From the NCBI RefSeq assembly GCF_000973105.1, contig NC_015844.1:1980501-2044500 (forward strand): DNA of 64,000 nucleotides, in the 5' to 3' direction. How positions within the stretch are numbered: position 1 is the first letter of the stretch; every line of letters starts with the position of its first letter. A program made the position numbers and the translations under genes. This DNA is from Zobellia galactanivorans. GTDB lineage: Bacteria > Bacteroidota > Bacteroidia > Flavobacteriales > Flavobacteriaceae. The notes beneath the pieces were generated by a model that worked only from the letters and a program-made list of their open reading frames with translations, had not been told where the DNA came from and searched no databases. Below are positions 17,210 to 24,988 of the stretch, one piece after another.

Positions 17210-17349
17210 AGACCGCTTGGTCGGTAAATTGGGCAAACACATGAATATATACAGCAGTATAGGTTTACGCCGATTGAAAGCTTCTTTTTATCGGTTGAGA
17301 ATCTTCTATTTCCCAAGCGGACCAATCGCTAACAGACTATTTGGTCGGT
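17210..17349. promoter_or_regulatory. Paired 16-bp operator-like repeats
   Basis: AGACCGCTTGGTCGGT (17210-17225) and AGACTATTTGGTCGGT (17334-17349) are direct repeats differing at three positions. The first contains the perfect palindrome GACC-GCTT-GGTC, and a partial inverted copy (CAAGCGGACCAATCG) lies at ~17314-17328. The pattern resembles operators bound by TetR-type regulators; no such gene is in the window. Confidence 0.4.
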
Positions 17350-17457
17350 TTTGACAAATAGTACTATAAAAATTGATAAGTGGTCTTAAGCTCTTAAAAT
17401 GCTGTTAATCAATACTAAAAACTTGTTTTTGTGCAAAATTTTACTATCTTATCCTTT

Positions 17458-17832
17458 ATGGTAACAACAGAAAAGTCAGAAAACAAGGAATTTTTAGAGA
17501 AGTCGATCAATCATCTCGAAGCTACGGGCTTTGAAGATATTAAAGCGGATATAGAGGGGTACGAAACTCCTAAATCCTATGTTAGAAAAGGAAGCGATTC
17601 AAAGATTACACCAGATATCGTAGCCCTTAAGAACGGTAGAAAATATTACTTTGAAATTAGCCTTAAATCATCTAAACCAAGACTCTTAAAAACCAAATGG
17701 CTTTTCTTGGATACTTTAAGTCGAATGAACTCGAACCGGTTCCGCATCATTACCACCAAGGGACACTACAAGTTCACCGATAATATGTTGGAAGATATCA
17801 ACCTTACCAACAAAGAACCTATTCGTATTTAA
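17458..17832 (+). CDS. Small conserved hypothetical protein, nuclease-like motif
   Basis: A 124-residue protein from the ATG at 17458; the frame stays open to a GTG at 17431, but the ATG gives a natural start (MVTTEKSENKEF). The centre reads ITPDIVALKNGRKYYFEISLKSSK, which has the shape of a PD-(D/E)xK core strand-turn-strand (Pro-Asp, then Glu in YYFEIS), but the expected ExK lysine is replaced by Ser with a Lys two residues on. It could be a degenerate or unusual nuclease-fold protein. It sits downstream of the restriction-modification pair and the operator-like repeats. No function is assigned. Confidence 0.6.
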   Translation: MVTTEKSENKEFLEKSINHLEATGFEDIKADIEGYETPKSYVRKGSDSKITPDIVALKNGRKYYFEISLKSSKPRLLKTKWLFLDTLSRMNSNRFRIITTKGHYKFTDNMLEDINLTNKEPIRI

Positions 17833-17860
17833 TCGTACATTTTGTAATTATAAAAATAAA

Positions 17861-17880
17861 AGGTCCGTATAAACGGACCT
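17861..17880 (-). terminator. Rho-independent terminator of elaA, possibly bidirectional
   Basis: An 8-bp perfect stem, AGGTCCGT / ACGGACCT, with loop ATAA. On the minus strand it is followed by TTTTATTTTTAT; on the plus strand the tail is weaker. It separates two converging genes and touches the elaA stop codon. Confidence 0.75.
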
Positions 17881-18323
17881 TACTTATTTCTGATCATTGC
17901 AATATGGGGTATACCATCTTCGAGATAACCATCGCCTATTTGATTGAAGCCTAAGGTGTGATAAAAACGTTCAAGGTACAATTGTGCCGATACCTTTATA
18001 CGCCTTTCCTTAAAATGATCTTCTATGGCATGTATTGAAGCCTTAACGATTTCTTTTCCGTAGCCGTATTTTCTTTCTGAAGCCTTGACCACTACCCTAC
18101 CGATACTGGCCTCTTCAAAATAATCCCCCCCTTTAAAAATACGTGTATACGCTACAATTTCATTGTTTCTCTTTCCTATGACGTGCAGGGCCTTCTGGTC
18201 TTTGCCGTCGATATCCAAATACACGCAATCTTGTTCAACAACGAATATTTCGCTTCTTATCTTAAGTAGCTCATAAAGCTCCGTTGTCGTTAGTTCTTCA
18301 AACGATTTTATATGTATTTTCAT
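17880..18323 (-). CDS. elaA: GNAT acetyltransferase, ElaA family
   Basis: A 147-residue single-domain GNAT protein. The N-terminal LLKIRSEIFVVEQDCVYLDIDGKD block is the ElaA signature, and IGRVVVKASERKYGYGKEIV forms the acetyl-CoA pyrophosphate-binding region. The acceptor substrate of ElaA is not established. It starts 4 bases after the stop of the CDF transporter gene upstream, so the two are very likely one operon, though no functional link is obvious. Confidence 0.9.
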   Translation of the reverse strand: MKIHIKSFEELTTTELYELLKIRSEIFVVEQDCVYLDIDGKDQKALHVIGKRNNEIVAYTRIFKGGDYFEEASIGRVVVKASERKYGYGKEIVKASIHAIEDHFKERRIKVSAQLYLERFYHTLGFNQIGDGYLEDGIPHIAMIRNK

Positions 18324-18327
18324 TCTA

Positions 18328-19245
18328 TCAATCTTGAACTATTATCTGTTTGCTATCACTCTTACCGTATTCAGGCTGTATAGTAACGTGGTTGATACCG
18401 AATTTGTGATATACAATTTCCTCTATTTGCCCTAAAACCTTGTCAAACTCTGAAAGCTTGATGTCTTCCTTGAAATCTACATGCGCCTCTAGGTGTACCT
18501 CATTTTCATTTAATTGCCAGATATGAATATGATGTATATTCTTCACCGAATCGATCATGCCTACCTCTTCGACAATTTGCCGAACCTGAATGGTATTAGG
18601 TGTAAAGAGCATTAAGACCCGGGTCGATTCCTTTAATAAATCATACCCTACAAAAATCAGGTAAAGGGCAATCACCAGGGTTAAGGCCGCATCTACCCAA
18701 TATACTTCATAAAATTTCATTACCAAGCCACCGATAAGTACCGCTACGGAAGCCAACATATCCGTTAACAGATGCAAATAGGCAGATTTCATGTTCATAC
18801 TGCTCTGTGAATCTTTTTTCAACAACAGTACACTAAAACCATTGGCGGCAATACCCAATAACGAAAGCCAAATAACCAGGTCCGATTCTACCTTTTGGGG
18901 TTGCAAAAAACGTTCCGAAGCTTCTTTGATTAAAATAATGGCCACTACGATCAATGTAGCCGCATTGATAAAGGCAGCAATGATCTCGGCGCGTTTATAG
19001 CCGAAAGTTCTATTGGTAGAGGCCTCTTTTTTGGCTAGCAACGTAGCGATATAACTAACGATAAGAGAAAGTACATCACTAAAATTGTGCAAGGCATCCG
19101 AAAGCAAGGACAAACTACCTGAAACGAGGCCCCCAATAACTTGACAAACCGTTATCAACAGGTTCAGGAAAATAGATATGATTAGGTTTCTTCCCTTTAA
19201 ATCGGAATGCGAATGGCCGTGGGAACGATCATGTAAGTTTCCCAT
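18328..19245 (-). CDS. CDF family divalent metal cation exporter (CzcD/ZitB type)
   Basis: A 305-residue inner-membrane metal/proton antiporter with six predicted TM helices and a cytosolic C-terminal domain. The TM2 metal site is Asp50 plus His53-x3-Asp57 (SDALHNFSD); the TM5 site is His158-x3-Asp162 (HLLTD). The His-rich N-terminus (HDRSHGHSHS) and HHIHIW in the C-terminal domain fit zinc-type CDF proteins. Likely substrates are Zn(II) and perhaps Co or Cd. Followed 4 bases later by elaA. The gap to rpiB (19246-19397) holds an imperfect hairpin at 19363-19394. Confidence 0.93.
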   Translation of the reverse strand: MGNLHDRSHGHSHSDLKGRNLIISIFLNLLITVCQVIGGLVSGSLSLLSDALHNFSDVLSLIVSYIATLLAKKEASTNRTFGYKRAEIIAAFINAATLIVVAIILIKEASERFLQPQKVESDLVIWLSLLGIAANGFSVLLLKKDSQSSMNMKSAYLHLLTDMLASVAVLIGGLVMKFYEVYWVDAALTLVIALYLIFVGYDLLKESTRVLMLFTPNTIQVRQIVEEVGMIDSVKNIHHIHIWQLNENEVHLEAHVDFKEDIKLSEFDKVLGQIEEIVYHKFGINHVTIQPEYGKSDSKQIIVQD

Positions 19246-19362
19246 TTCGTCTCAAAAATAAATTAACACTTGTCTTAACGGTAATGGCAAGGTCATAAAG
19301 TGCATTGCACGTTATAGGCCCATGGTATCTAAACTGGTGTGGTGGTCGATTGAAAGGTAATT

Positions 19363-19399
19363 GGTAAACCCTCTTATAAAAGTAGGGCTTTACCTTTTT
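19363..19399. terminator. Hairpin with T-tract between rpiB and CDF gene
   Basis: GGTAAACCCT (19363-19372) pairs with AGGGCTTTACC (19384-19394) with one bulge. The T-run lies on the plus-strand side, although both flanking genes are on the minus strand, so as an rpiB terminator it would lack a U-tract. Orientation is uncertain. Confidence 0.4.
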
Positions 19400-19829
19400 A
19401 ACTACAAGGAATTTTTTCTATTCTTCTTTCGTGCCTACCGCCTTCAAAAGGCGTATCTAAAAATGTCTTTACCATTTCCAATGCCTGGGGCAATGAAACA
19501 AAACGTGCAGGAATACTCAATATATTGGCATCGTTATGTTCCCTACTTAGTTGAACGATCTCTTTTGTCCAACACAAGGCGCAACGTACTTTTTGATGCT
19601 TATTGGCCGTCATTGAAGCGCCGTTACCGCTTCCACATATAATGATACCAAAATCAACATCGTCGTTATGAACATCGGTCGCCACAGGATGTACAAAATC
19701 GGCATAGTCTACGCTATCGATAGTATCGGTACCATAATTCGTTATCTCTATACTCATAGATTTTAACAGCCCAACAATGGCCAATTTATAATCTGTACCT
19801 GCGTGATCGTTACCAATAGCTATTTTCAT
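19398..19829 (-). CDS. rpiB: Ribose-5-phosphate isomerase B
   Basis: A 143-residue RpiB/LacAB family enzyme that interconverts ribose-5-phosphate and ribulose-5-phosphate in the pentose phosphate pathway. The N-terminal IGNDHAG phosphate/substrate motif (Asp8, His9) and the active-site Cys65 in IIICGSGNGASM are present, and RFVSLPQALEMVKTFL is the usual C-terminal region. Length is typical. It has a plausible promoter at 19914-19944 and is divergent from rnr across the proposed origin region. Confidence 0.95.
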   Translation of the reverse strand: MKIAIGNDHAGTDYKLAIVGLLKSMSIEITNYGTDTIDSVDYADFVHPVATDVHNDDVDFGIIICGSGNGASMTANKHQKVRCALCWTKEIVQLSREHNDANILSIPARFVSLPQALEMVKTFLDTPFEGGRHERRIEKIPCS

Positions 19830-20493
19830 TGTATCTTACTTCTTATATGGGACGAATGGTTTGACATTATATATAGAGGTATGTCCCTATTAAAAAACCT
19901 TTGATTTTAGGCGTAAAGGTACAAATAGAACTGATTCACCACAATTTATGATACACTCACAACATAAGTTTTATTACAAGGGATGTACGTTGTTAATTTG
20001 TCATTGTTAAAAGGTGTATTTATTGTTAATAACCTTACAATAGAAATTAGATCTTAAATTTTGATTTCTCGTTGGAATAGTACTCTACAAAACTATTCGT
20101 GAAATGAGAAATATATTTTTCCTCTTTTTATAATCCGCTATTAAAATCTTATCTACTCTAATTAACATTAAATTTACGTTTACTTATTAAAAAATTTATG
20201 TTGATAAACCTTATGAACGATTATGGATAATTATTCTATTGCATTGGTTTTCCGATAAATGATAATTGTATAGATTGTCAACAACTTCTTAAACACGTTC
20301 ACAGCAAATTTTTTCCCATAATTTTATGAGCACTATTAACAAGCTATCATAACCACCATTTTATTTTTTAAAAATTTAAAAGAAAAAGAAATTATAATAT
20401 ACTTGTTGATAACCTTGTTTTAGATCAAGATGAGGGGAACAATAAAGGGTAGTCGATTATAATTCGTAATTTACGTTCAAATAAAAACAGTTA
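19830..20493. other. Candidate chromosomal replication origin (oriC) in AT-rich gap
   Basis: A 664-base non-coding, strongly AT-rich gap between divergent rpiB and rnr. Nine-base sequences one mismatch from the DnaA box TGTGGATAA occur at 20199-20207 (TGTTGATAA), 20222-20230 (TATGGATAA) and 20404-20412 (TGTTGATAA). Two-mismatch copies lie at 20024-20032 (TGTTAATAA) and, inverted, 20275-20283 (TTGTCAACA). An A/T-only-like stretch at ~20356-20400 could be the unwinding element. Plus-strand composition flips from C-rich to G-rich across this gap in both sense and antisense genes. Strong circumstantial case, not proof. Confidence 0.6.
19914..19944 (-). promoter_or_regulatory. Bacteroidota-type promoter of rpiB
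   Basis: On the minus strand: -33 TTG (19942-19944), 20-base spacer, -7 TACCTTTA (19914-19921), one base off TAnnTTTG. It lies 85 bases upstream of the rpiB start. Confidence 0.5.
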
Positions 20494-22689
20494 ATGTCAA
20501 AAAAGAAAAAACAATCTCGTAACCATAAAAACAACGAGATAACCAAAGGTATCTTCACTATTCTTGAAAAAGAACCTCAGAAGAGCTTTAATTATAAACA
20601 AATGGCCGCCTTACTTGGTCTAGATAACACTCAAGACCGGAACCAATTGATAAAAAGGTTAGGGCAGCTCAAAGAAAAGAATAGAATACAGGAAGAAGCC
20701 AAAGGAAGTTACAAGGCTATCGCCTCTAGTACTAAAAAATACAGTGTCGGTACGGTTGACCTTACCGGACGTGGGAATGCCTATATCGTTATAGAAGGTC
20801 TAGACGATGACGTATTCGTTCCGTACAATAAAGTAAACAAGGCCTTTCACGGCGATACCGTTGAGGTATATATCTTTCCTAGAAGAAAAGGAAAGAAGCT
20901 GGAAGGTGAGGTTACCAAAGTATTGGAACGTAAGAAAACCGAGTTTGTCGGTATAGTCGATCTGCAGAAGACCTTTGCCTTTGTCCGTCCTACCGATTTT
21001 AGGATGTATACCGATTTCTTTGTCCCGAAAGGCCAGATAAAGGATGCCAACGATGGTGACAAAGTAGTCGTAAAATTCGAAAGTTGGCCTGATGGAGACG
21101 ATTCCCCTACCGGAAAAATTACCGAGGTTCTCGGAAAACCCGGGGAACACAATACCGAAATTCACGCTATTTTGGCCGAATACGGACTTCCCTACGATTT
21201 TCCTGAGGAAGTAGAACATTTTGCCGATAAGATAGATACTTCCATAAAGGAAGAGGAGATTGCCAAAAGAAGGGATATGAGAGATACATTGACCTTTACT
21301 ATCGATCCCAAGGATGCCAAGGATTTTGATGATGCCCTTTCCTTTGAAGTGCTAGAGAATGGCAATTATGAAATCGGTATCCACATTGCCGATGTCTCGC
21401 ATTACCTTGAACCCGATACCATTTTAGATGATGAAGCTTATGAAAGGGCTACGTCGGTCTATTTGGTGGATCGAGTGGTACCCATGCTTCCGGAAGTCTT
21501 GTCGAACAATGCCTGTTCCCTAAGGCCGAATGAAGAAAAATATACTTTTTCGGCAATTTTCGAAATCGATAAAAAGGCACAGATAAAGAACCAATGGTTC
21601 GGTCGAACGGTCATCAATTCGAACGAACGTTTTGCCTATGAGGAAGCCCAACATATTATAGAAACCGGCGAAGGCCATATCCCTGAGGATATTTCTATAC
21701 GCGAAGAGGCCTATTCGGTTTCCGATGATGTAGTTAAGGCGACCCTGGAGATGGACCGTCTCGCAAAAATTATGCGTGATAAACGTATGCAACAAGGGGC
21801 TATTTCTTTCGATAAGGTAGAAGTACGTTTTAATCTGAACGAAAATAGCGAGCCTATAGGAGTCTTCTTTAAGGAATCTAAGGATGCCAATAAATTGATC
21901 GAAGAATTTATGCTACTGGCCAATAGAAAGGTGGCCGAGTTTATCGGAAAACAAAAACCGAAAAAAACCTTCGTATATCGTATCCACGATGATCCGGACG
22001 AAGATAAATTAATCGCGCTTAACGGCTTGATATCAAGGTTCGGGCATAAGATCGACTTTCAAGATAAAAAGTCCATTAGTGCCTCTCTAAACCAGCTCTT
22101 GAGCGACGTTAAGGGCAAGAAGGAACAGAATTTGGTCGATACGCTGACCATACGTAGTATGAGCAAGGCCATCTATACGACCCAAAATATTGGGCACTAT
22201 GGTTTGGCATTTGATTACTATACCCATTTTACTTCGCCGATCAGAAGATATCCCGATGTCATGGTGCACCGTTTGTTGCAACATTACCTAGATGGGGGCG
22301 ATTCGGCCAAAGAAGAGGTTTACGAACAGAAATGTAAGCATTCGTCGGATATGGAGTACTTGGCCTCTAGCGCTGAACGCGATTCGATCAAATACATGCA
22401 GATCAAGTTTATGCAAGACCACCAAGACCAAGAGTTTGTGGGGGTAATCAGCGGGGTCACCGAATGGGGCGTTTACGTCGAGATCATTGCCAATAAATGT
22501 GAGGGCATGGTCAGGATAAGCGATATAAAAGATGATTATTATACCTTTGATGAAAAGGAGTACGCTATTGTAGGTGAAAAAACAAAGAAAACCTATCAGT
22601 TAGGCGATGAAGTCGTAGTTATGGTTAAAAATACCGATTTGGTCAAACGCCATCTCGATTTTTCACTGCTGGGAAAACATGAGGGATAG
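20494..22689 (+). CDS. rnr: Ribonuclease R
   Basis: A 731-residue RNB-family 3'-to-5' exoribonuclease that degrades structured RNA. A lysine-rich N-terminus is followed by a winged-helix-like region, cold-shock/OB domains (~80-215), the RNB catalytic domain and a C-terminal S1 domain (~643-725, FVGVISGVTEWGVYVE). The four catalytic acids align with E. coli RNase R: Asp271, Asp277, Asp279 and Asp280 in IDPKDAKDFDDALS. Length is normal for Bacteroidota. It is the first rightward gene after the proposed origin. Confidence 0.95.
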   Translation: MSKKKKQSRNHKNNEITKGIFTILEKEPQKSFNYKQMAALLGLDNTQDRNQLIKRLGQLKEKNRIQEEAKGSYKAIASSTKKYSVGTVDLTGRGNAYIVIEGLDDDVFVPYNKVNKAFHGDTVEVYIFPRRKGKKLEGEVTKVLERKKTEFVGIVDLQKTFAFVRPTDFRMYTDFFVPKGQIKDANDGDKVVVKFESWPDGDDSPTGKITEVLGKPGEHNTEIHAILAEYGLPYDFPEEVEHFADKIDTSIKEEEIAKRRDMRDTLTFTIDPKDAKDFDDALSFEVLENGNYEIGIHIADVSHYLEPDTILDDEAYERATSVYLVDRVVPMLPEVLSNNACSLRPNEEKYTFSAIFEIDKKAQIKNQWFGRTVINSNERFAYEEAQHIIETGEGHIPEDISIREEAYSVSDDVVKATLEMDRLAKIMRDKRMQQGAISFDKVEVRFNLNENSEPIGVFFKESKDANKLIEEFMLLANRKVAEFIGKQKPKKTFVYRIHDDPDEDKLIALNGLISRFGHKIDFQDKKSISASLNQLLSDVKGKKEQNLVDTLTIRSMSKAIYTTQNIGHYGLAFDYYTHFTSPIRRYPDVMVHRLLQHYLDGGDSAKEEVYEQKCKHSSDMEYLASSAERDSIKYMQIKFMQDHQDQEFVGVISGVTEWGVYVEIIANKCEGMVRISDIKDDYYTFDEKEYAIVGEKTKKTYQLGDEVVVMVKNTDLVKRHLDFSLLGKHEG

Positions 22690-22745
22690 TCCATTTCTTT
22701 GAATGGATTTTGTTTTTGAACGATAATAAACCTAAAAGGTACATC

Positions 22746-23426
22746 ATGAAAAAATTTGTGTGGCTTGTCGTTTTTGTACTCGGGCAAAATTTACTTGAGG
22801 CCCAAGGGGAAAAAATGACACAAGACCTTACGAAGTTTACTGAGGTCAAGGCGTTTGATGGTCTATCGGTTAAACTGATAAAATCAGATGTGAACAAAGC
22901 GATCATAACCGGTGAGAATATCAACAAGGTGGCCATTGTTAATAACGATGGGGTGCTTAAGATCCGAATGCAAATAGGAAAGATCTTTAGTGGTTACCGC
23001 ACTTTTGTAGAGTTGTACTATACCGAAAACTTGGTAGTTATAGACGTTAACGAAGATGCCCGCATCATAAGTGAACAGTCTATAAAACAAGAGGTTCTTG
23101 AATTAAAGGCCCAAGAGGGTGGTGAGCTCGACATCAAGGCAGAAGTTGAACAAATGTTGATAAAGACGGTTACAGGTGGGGTTATAGTCACCAAGGGCTC
23201 TTCAAATTTGCAGGACGTAGCCATTAATACCGGTGGTATCTATGAAGGGAAGGAGTTCAAGACAAAGTTTTCAACCATTAACGTAAATGCGGGATCGAGG
23301 GCCGAAATCTTTGCCTCAGACTATGTAAAGGCTACGGTAAAGGCAGGTGGAGAAGTACTGGTTTATGGAAATCCAACAAAAATGGATGAGAAAACGGTTT
23401 TTGGAGGTAAGGTAATTCGAATGTAA
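22746..23426 (+). CDS. DUF2807 (GIN domain) secreted protein
   Basis: A 226-residue protein from the ATG at 22746, chosen over an upstream in-frame alternative start at 22710 because it begins directly with a signal peptide (MKKFVWLVVFVLGQNLLEAQG). The mature part is a single DUF2807 / putative auto-transporter adhesin head GIN domain: repeated short beta strands ending in Val/Ile with Gly turns (AFDGLSVKLIKSD ... VLVYGNP). Such proteins are common in Bacteroidota and likely form a small beta-helix; function unknown. It lies 56 bases behind rnr, possibly cotranscribed. Confidence 0.82.
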   Translation: MKKFVWLVVFVLGQNLLEAQGEKMTQDLTKFTEVKAFDGLSVKLIKSDVNKAIITGENINKVAIVNNDGVLKIRMQIGKIFSGYRTFVELYYTENLVVIDVNEDARIISEQSIKQEVLELKAQEGGELDIKAEVEQMLIKTVTGGVIVTKGSSNLQDVAINTGGIYEGKEFKTKFSTINVNAGSRAEIFASDYVKATVKAGGEVLVYGNPTKMDEKTVFGGKVIRM

Positions 23427-23451
23427 TTTTTTCATTCCTGTTGTAATCCCG

Positions 23452-23459
23452 TAGTTTTG
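23452..23459 (+). promoter_or_regulatory. -7 promoter element upstream of the LysE-type gene
   Basis: TAGTTTTG fits TAnnTTTG and lies 82 bases upstream of the start at 23542. No good -33 element is visible at the usual spacing. Confidence 0.35.
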
Positions 23460-23541
23460 TATGATGAACATTGTCGTTTAGACCAATAGCGTCAATGATT
23501 GCACCGTACCCGAACGATTAATTATAATACGCAGAAAACGC

Positions 23542-24210
23542 ATGTGGGAAGACATTCAGGCAGCAGTTCCATTAGGCTTTTTATTGAGCTTTATGATCGG
23601 GCCTGTGTTTTTTGTGCTTCTTGAAACTAGTGCCATTAAGGGGTTTAGGGCCGCAATCGTTTTTGATTTCGGCGTTATTCTTGCCGATGGCCTTTTTCTT
23701 GTTATCGCCTATTTCAGTAGTTTTCAACTTCTAGAAAATTTGAGTAACCAACCCGGACTCTATGTCTTTGGGGGCGTGATTCTTCTGGTTTATGGGATTA
23801 CCACCATTTTTAAAAAACCTCCTAAACAGGTCGATACGAGCATCAAAGTCAAAAAAAGTGATTACTTGGGGCTCTTCGTCAAAGGTTTTCTGCTCAATTT
23901 TATCAACATTGGTGTACTTGTTTTTTGGCTGGGGATTATCATTGTGGTCGGACCGAGCCTGAATAATGATCCCAATCGTATCATCGTATTCTTTTCTACC
24001 ATGGTCGGGGCTTATTTTGTAACCGATATCTTTAAAATTCTCCTGGCGAAACAATTGAAGAAAAAGCTAACGATCAATAGAATTTATCTTATAAAAAAGG
24101 GCATAGGTATTATCCTTATCATATGCGGAATTGTACTTATAGTCAAAGGCTTCTTACCAAAAGACCGGTTCAATATTGAAAACGGCATCGAGCGTATTGA
24201 AAAATTATAG
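23542..24210 (+). CDS. LysE/RhtB family amino-acid exporter
   Basis: A 222-residue inner-membrane protein with about six hydrophobic segments. The N-terminal AVPLGFLLSFMIGPVFFVLLETSAIKGFRAA matches the conserved GPxxxxVxxxxxxxGxxxG signature of LysE-type translocators. The substrate (amino acid or other small metabolite) cannot be assigned. The gene stands alone, followed by a strong bidirectional terminator and a converging tRNA-Cys. Confidence 0.85.
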   Translation: MWEDIQAAVPLGFLLSFMIGPVFFVLLETSAIKGFRAAIVFDFGVILADGLFLVIAYFSSFQLLENLSNQPGLYVFGGVILLVYGITTIFKKPPKQVDTSIKVKKSDYLGLFVKGFLLNFINIGVLVFWLGIIIVVGPSLNNDPNRIIVFFSTMVGAYFVTDIFKILLAKQLKKKLTINRIYLIKKGIGIILIICGIVLIVKGFLPKDRFNIENGIERIEKL

Positions 24211-24262
24211 CAGAAACCGGTGTCATTTCGATTATAGAAGATATGGCACACTAATGGAAACA

Positions 24263-24293
24263 AAAAAACCTTCGTAAAATACGAAGGTTTTTT
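24263..24293. terminator. Strong bidirectional terminator
   Basis: A 14-bp perfect stem (24263-24276 with 24280-24293) with loop AAA; A-run on the left and T-run on the right serve both the LysE-type gene (plus) and tRNA-Cys (minus). Confidence 0.85.
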
Positions 24294-24297
24294 GTTG

Positions 24298-24368
24298 AGG
24301 CATCGAGCAGATTCGAACTGCTGTACAAGCTTTTGCAGAGCTCTGCCTAGCCACTCGGCCACGATGCC
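24298..24368 (-). tRNA. tRNA-Cys (anticodon GCA)
   Basis: The minus strand folds as a 71-base tRNA. Acceptor stem GGCATCG / CGATGCC with discriminator T (typical for tRNA-Cys), anticodon loop CTGCAAA giving GCA, and T-arm AGCAG-TTCGAAT-CTGCT. CCA is not encoded. A TATCTTTG -7 promoter element lies 12 bases upstream at 24380-24387, and the terminator above follows the 3' end. Confidence 0.93.
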
Positions 24369-24379
24369 ATTTGCAGGTG

Positions 24380-24387
24380 CAAAGATA
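24380..24387 (-). promoter_or_regulatory. -7 promoter element of tRNA-Cys
   Basis: TATCTTTG on the minus strand is an exact TAnnTTTG match, 11 bases from the tRNA 5' end. Confidence 0.6.
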
Positions 24388-24515
24388 GTTTTTTTGATGG
24401 AAATGTTATTTTTACTTTACTTTTTTTTCACCGGTTCTACTTACAAAGTGCAAGGAAACGGGTAAGGGTAAAGATTTACAGTTGTTTAGGATGATGTTAA
24501 AAGCGCTTAAAAAAA

Positions 24516-24878
24516 CTATTTTTTTCGTTTTTGCTTCAAAACGATGGTCACCTTTTCAACGTCACCACCTATGGGAGGGTTGATTTTTGAAACCTCCACC
24601 TCCGCTTTTTGAACGATGGCTATTTCCTTAAATATTCGATCTAAGATCCGTTTACCGATATGCTCTAAAAGTTTGGAGGGAATTTTCATTTCCTCCTTTA
24701 CAATTCGGTTGATGTGAACGTAATCTACCGTATCGGATAACTTGTCGGAAACCGATGCCTTGCTTAGGTCGGCATCTACGGCAACATTGACCAAATATTC
24801 ACTACCTATAGCGGTTTCTTCCGCCAAACAACCATGGTGGGCATATACCCTTATGTTATTAACCTTAACCTTATCCAA
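24516..24878 (-). CDS. folB: Dihydroneopterin aldolase
   Basis: A 120-residue FolB enzyme of folate synthesis that converts dihydroneopterin to hydroxymethyl-dihydropterin and glycolaldehyde. VYAHHGCLAEETAIG carries the conserved pterin-side residues (Glu21), SDTVDYVHINRIV the central region, and SKINPPIGGDV the catalytic Lys98. Length is typical. A minus-strand TAAGTTTG (24896-24903), matching TAnnTTTG, lies 17 bases upstream of the ATG and may be its promoter. Confidence 0.93.
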   Translation of the reverse strand: MDKVKVNNIRVYAHHGCLAEETAIGSEYLVNVAVDADLSKASVSDKLSDTVDYVHINRIVKEEMKIPSKLLEHIGKRILDRIFKEIAIVQKAEVEVSKINPPIGGDVEKVTIVLKQKRKK

Positions 24879-24988
24879 AATAAAATTTATTTCTGCAAAC
24901 TTAATTGAAACAGGCCAAATAAGGATAAAAAGCTAAGATGTAATTTTTAGAAATATGTTCAAGTTGAAAACTGTTGCTATGTTTTTTA

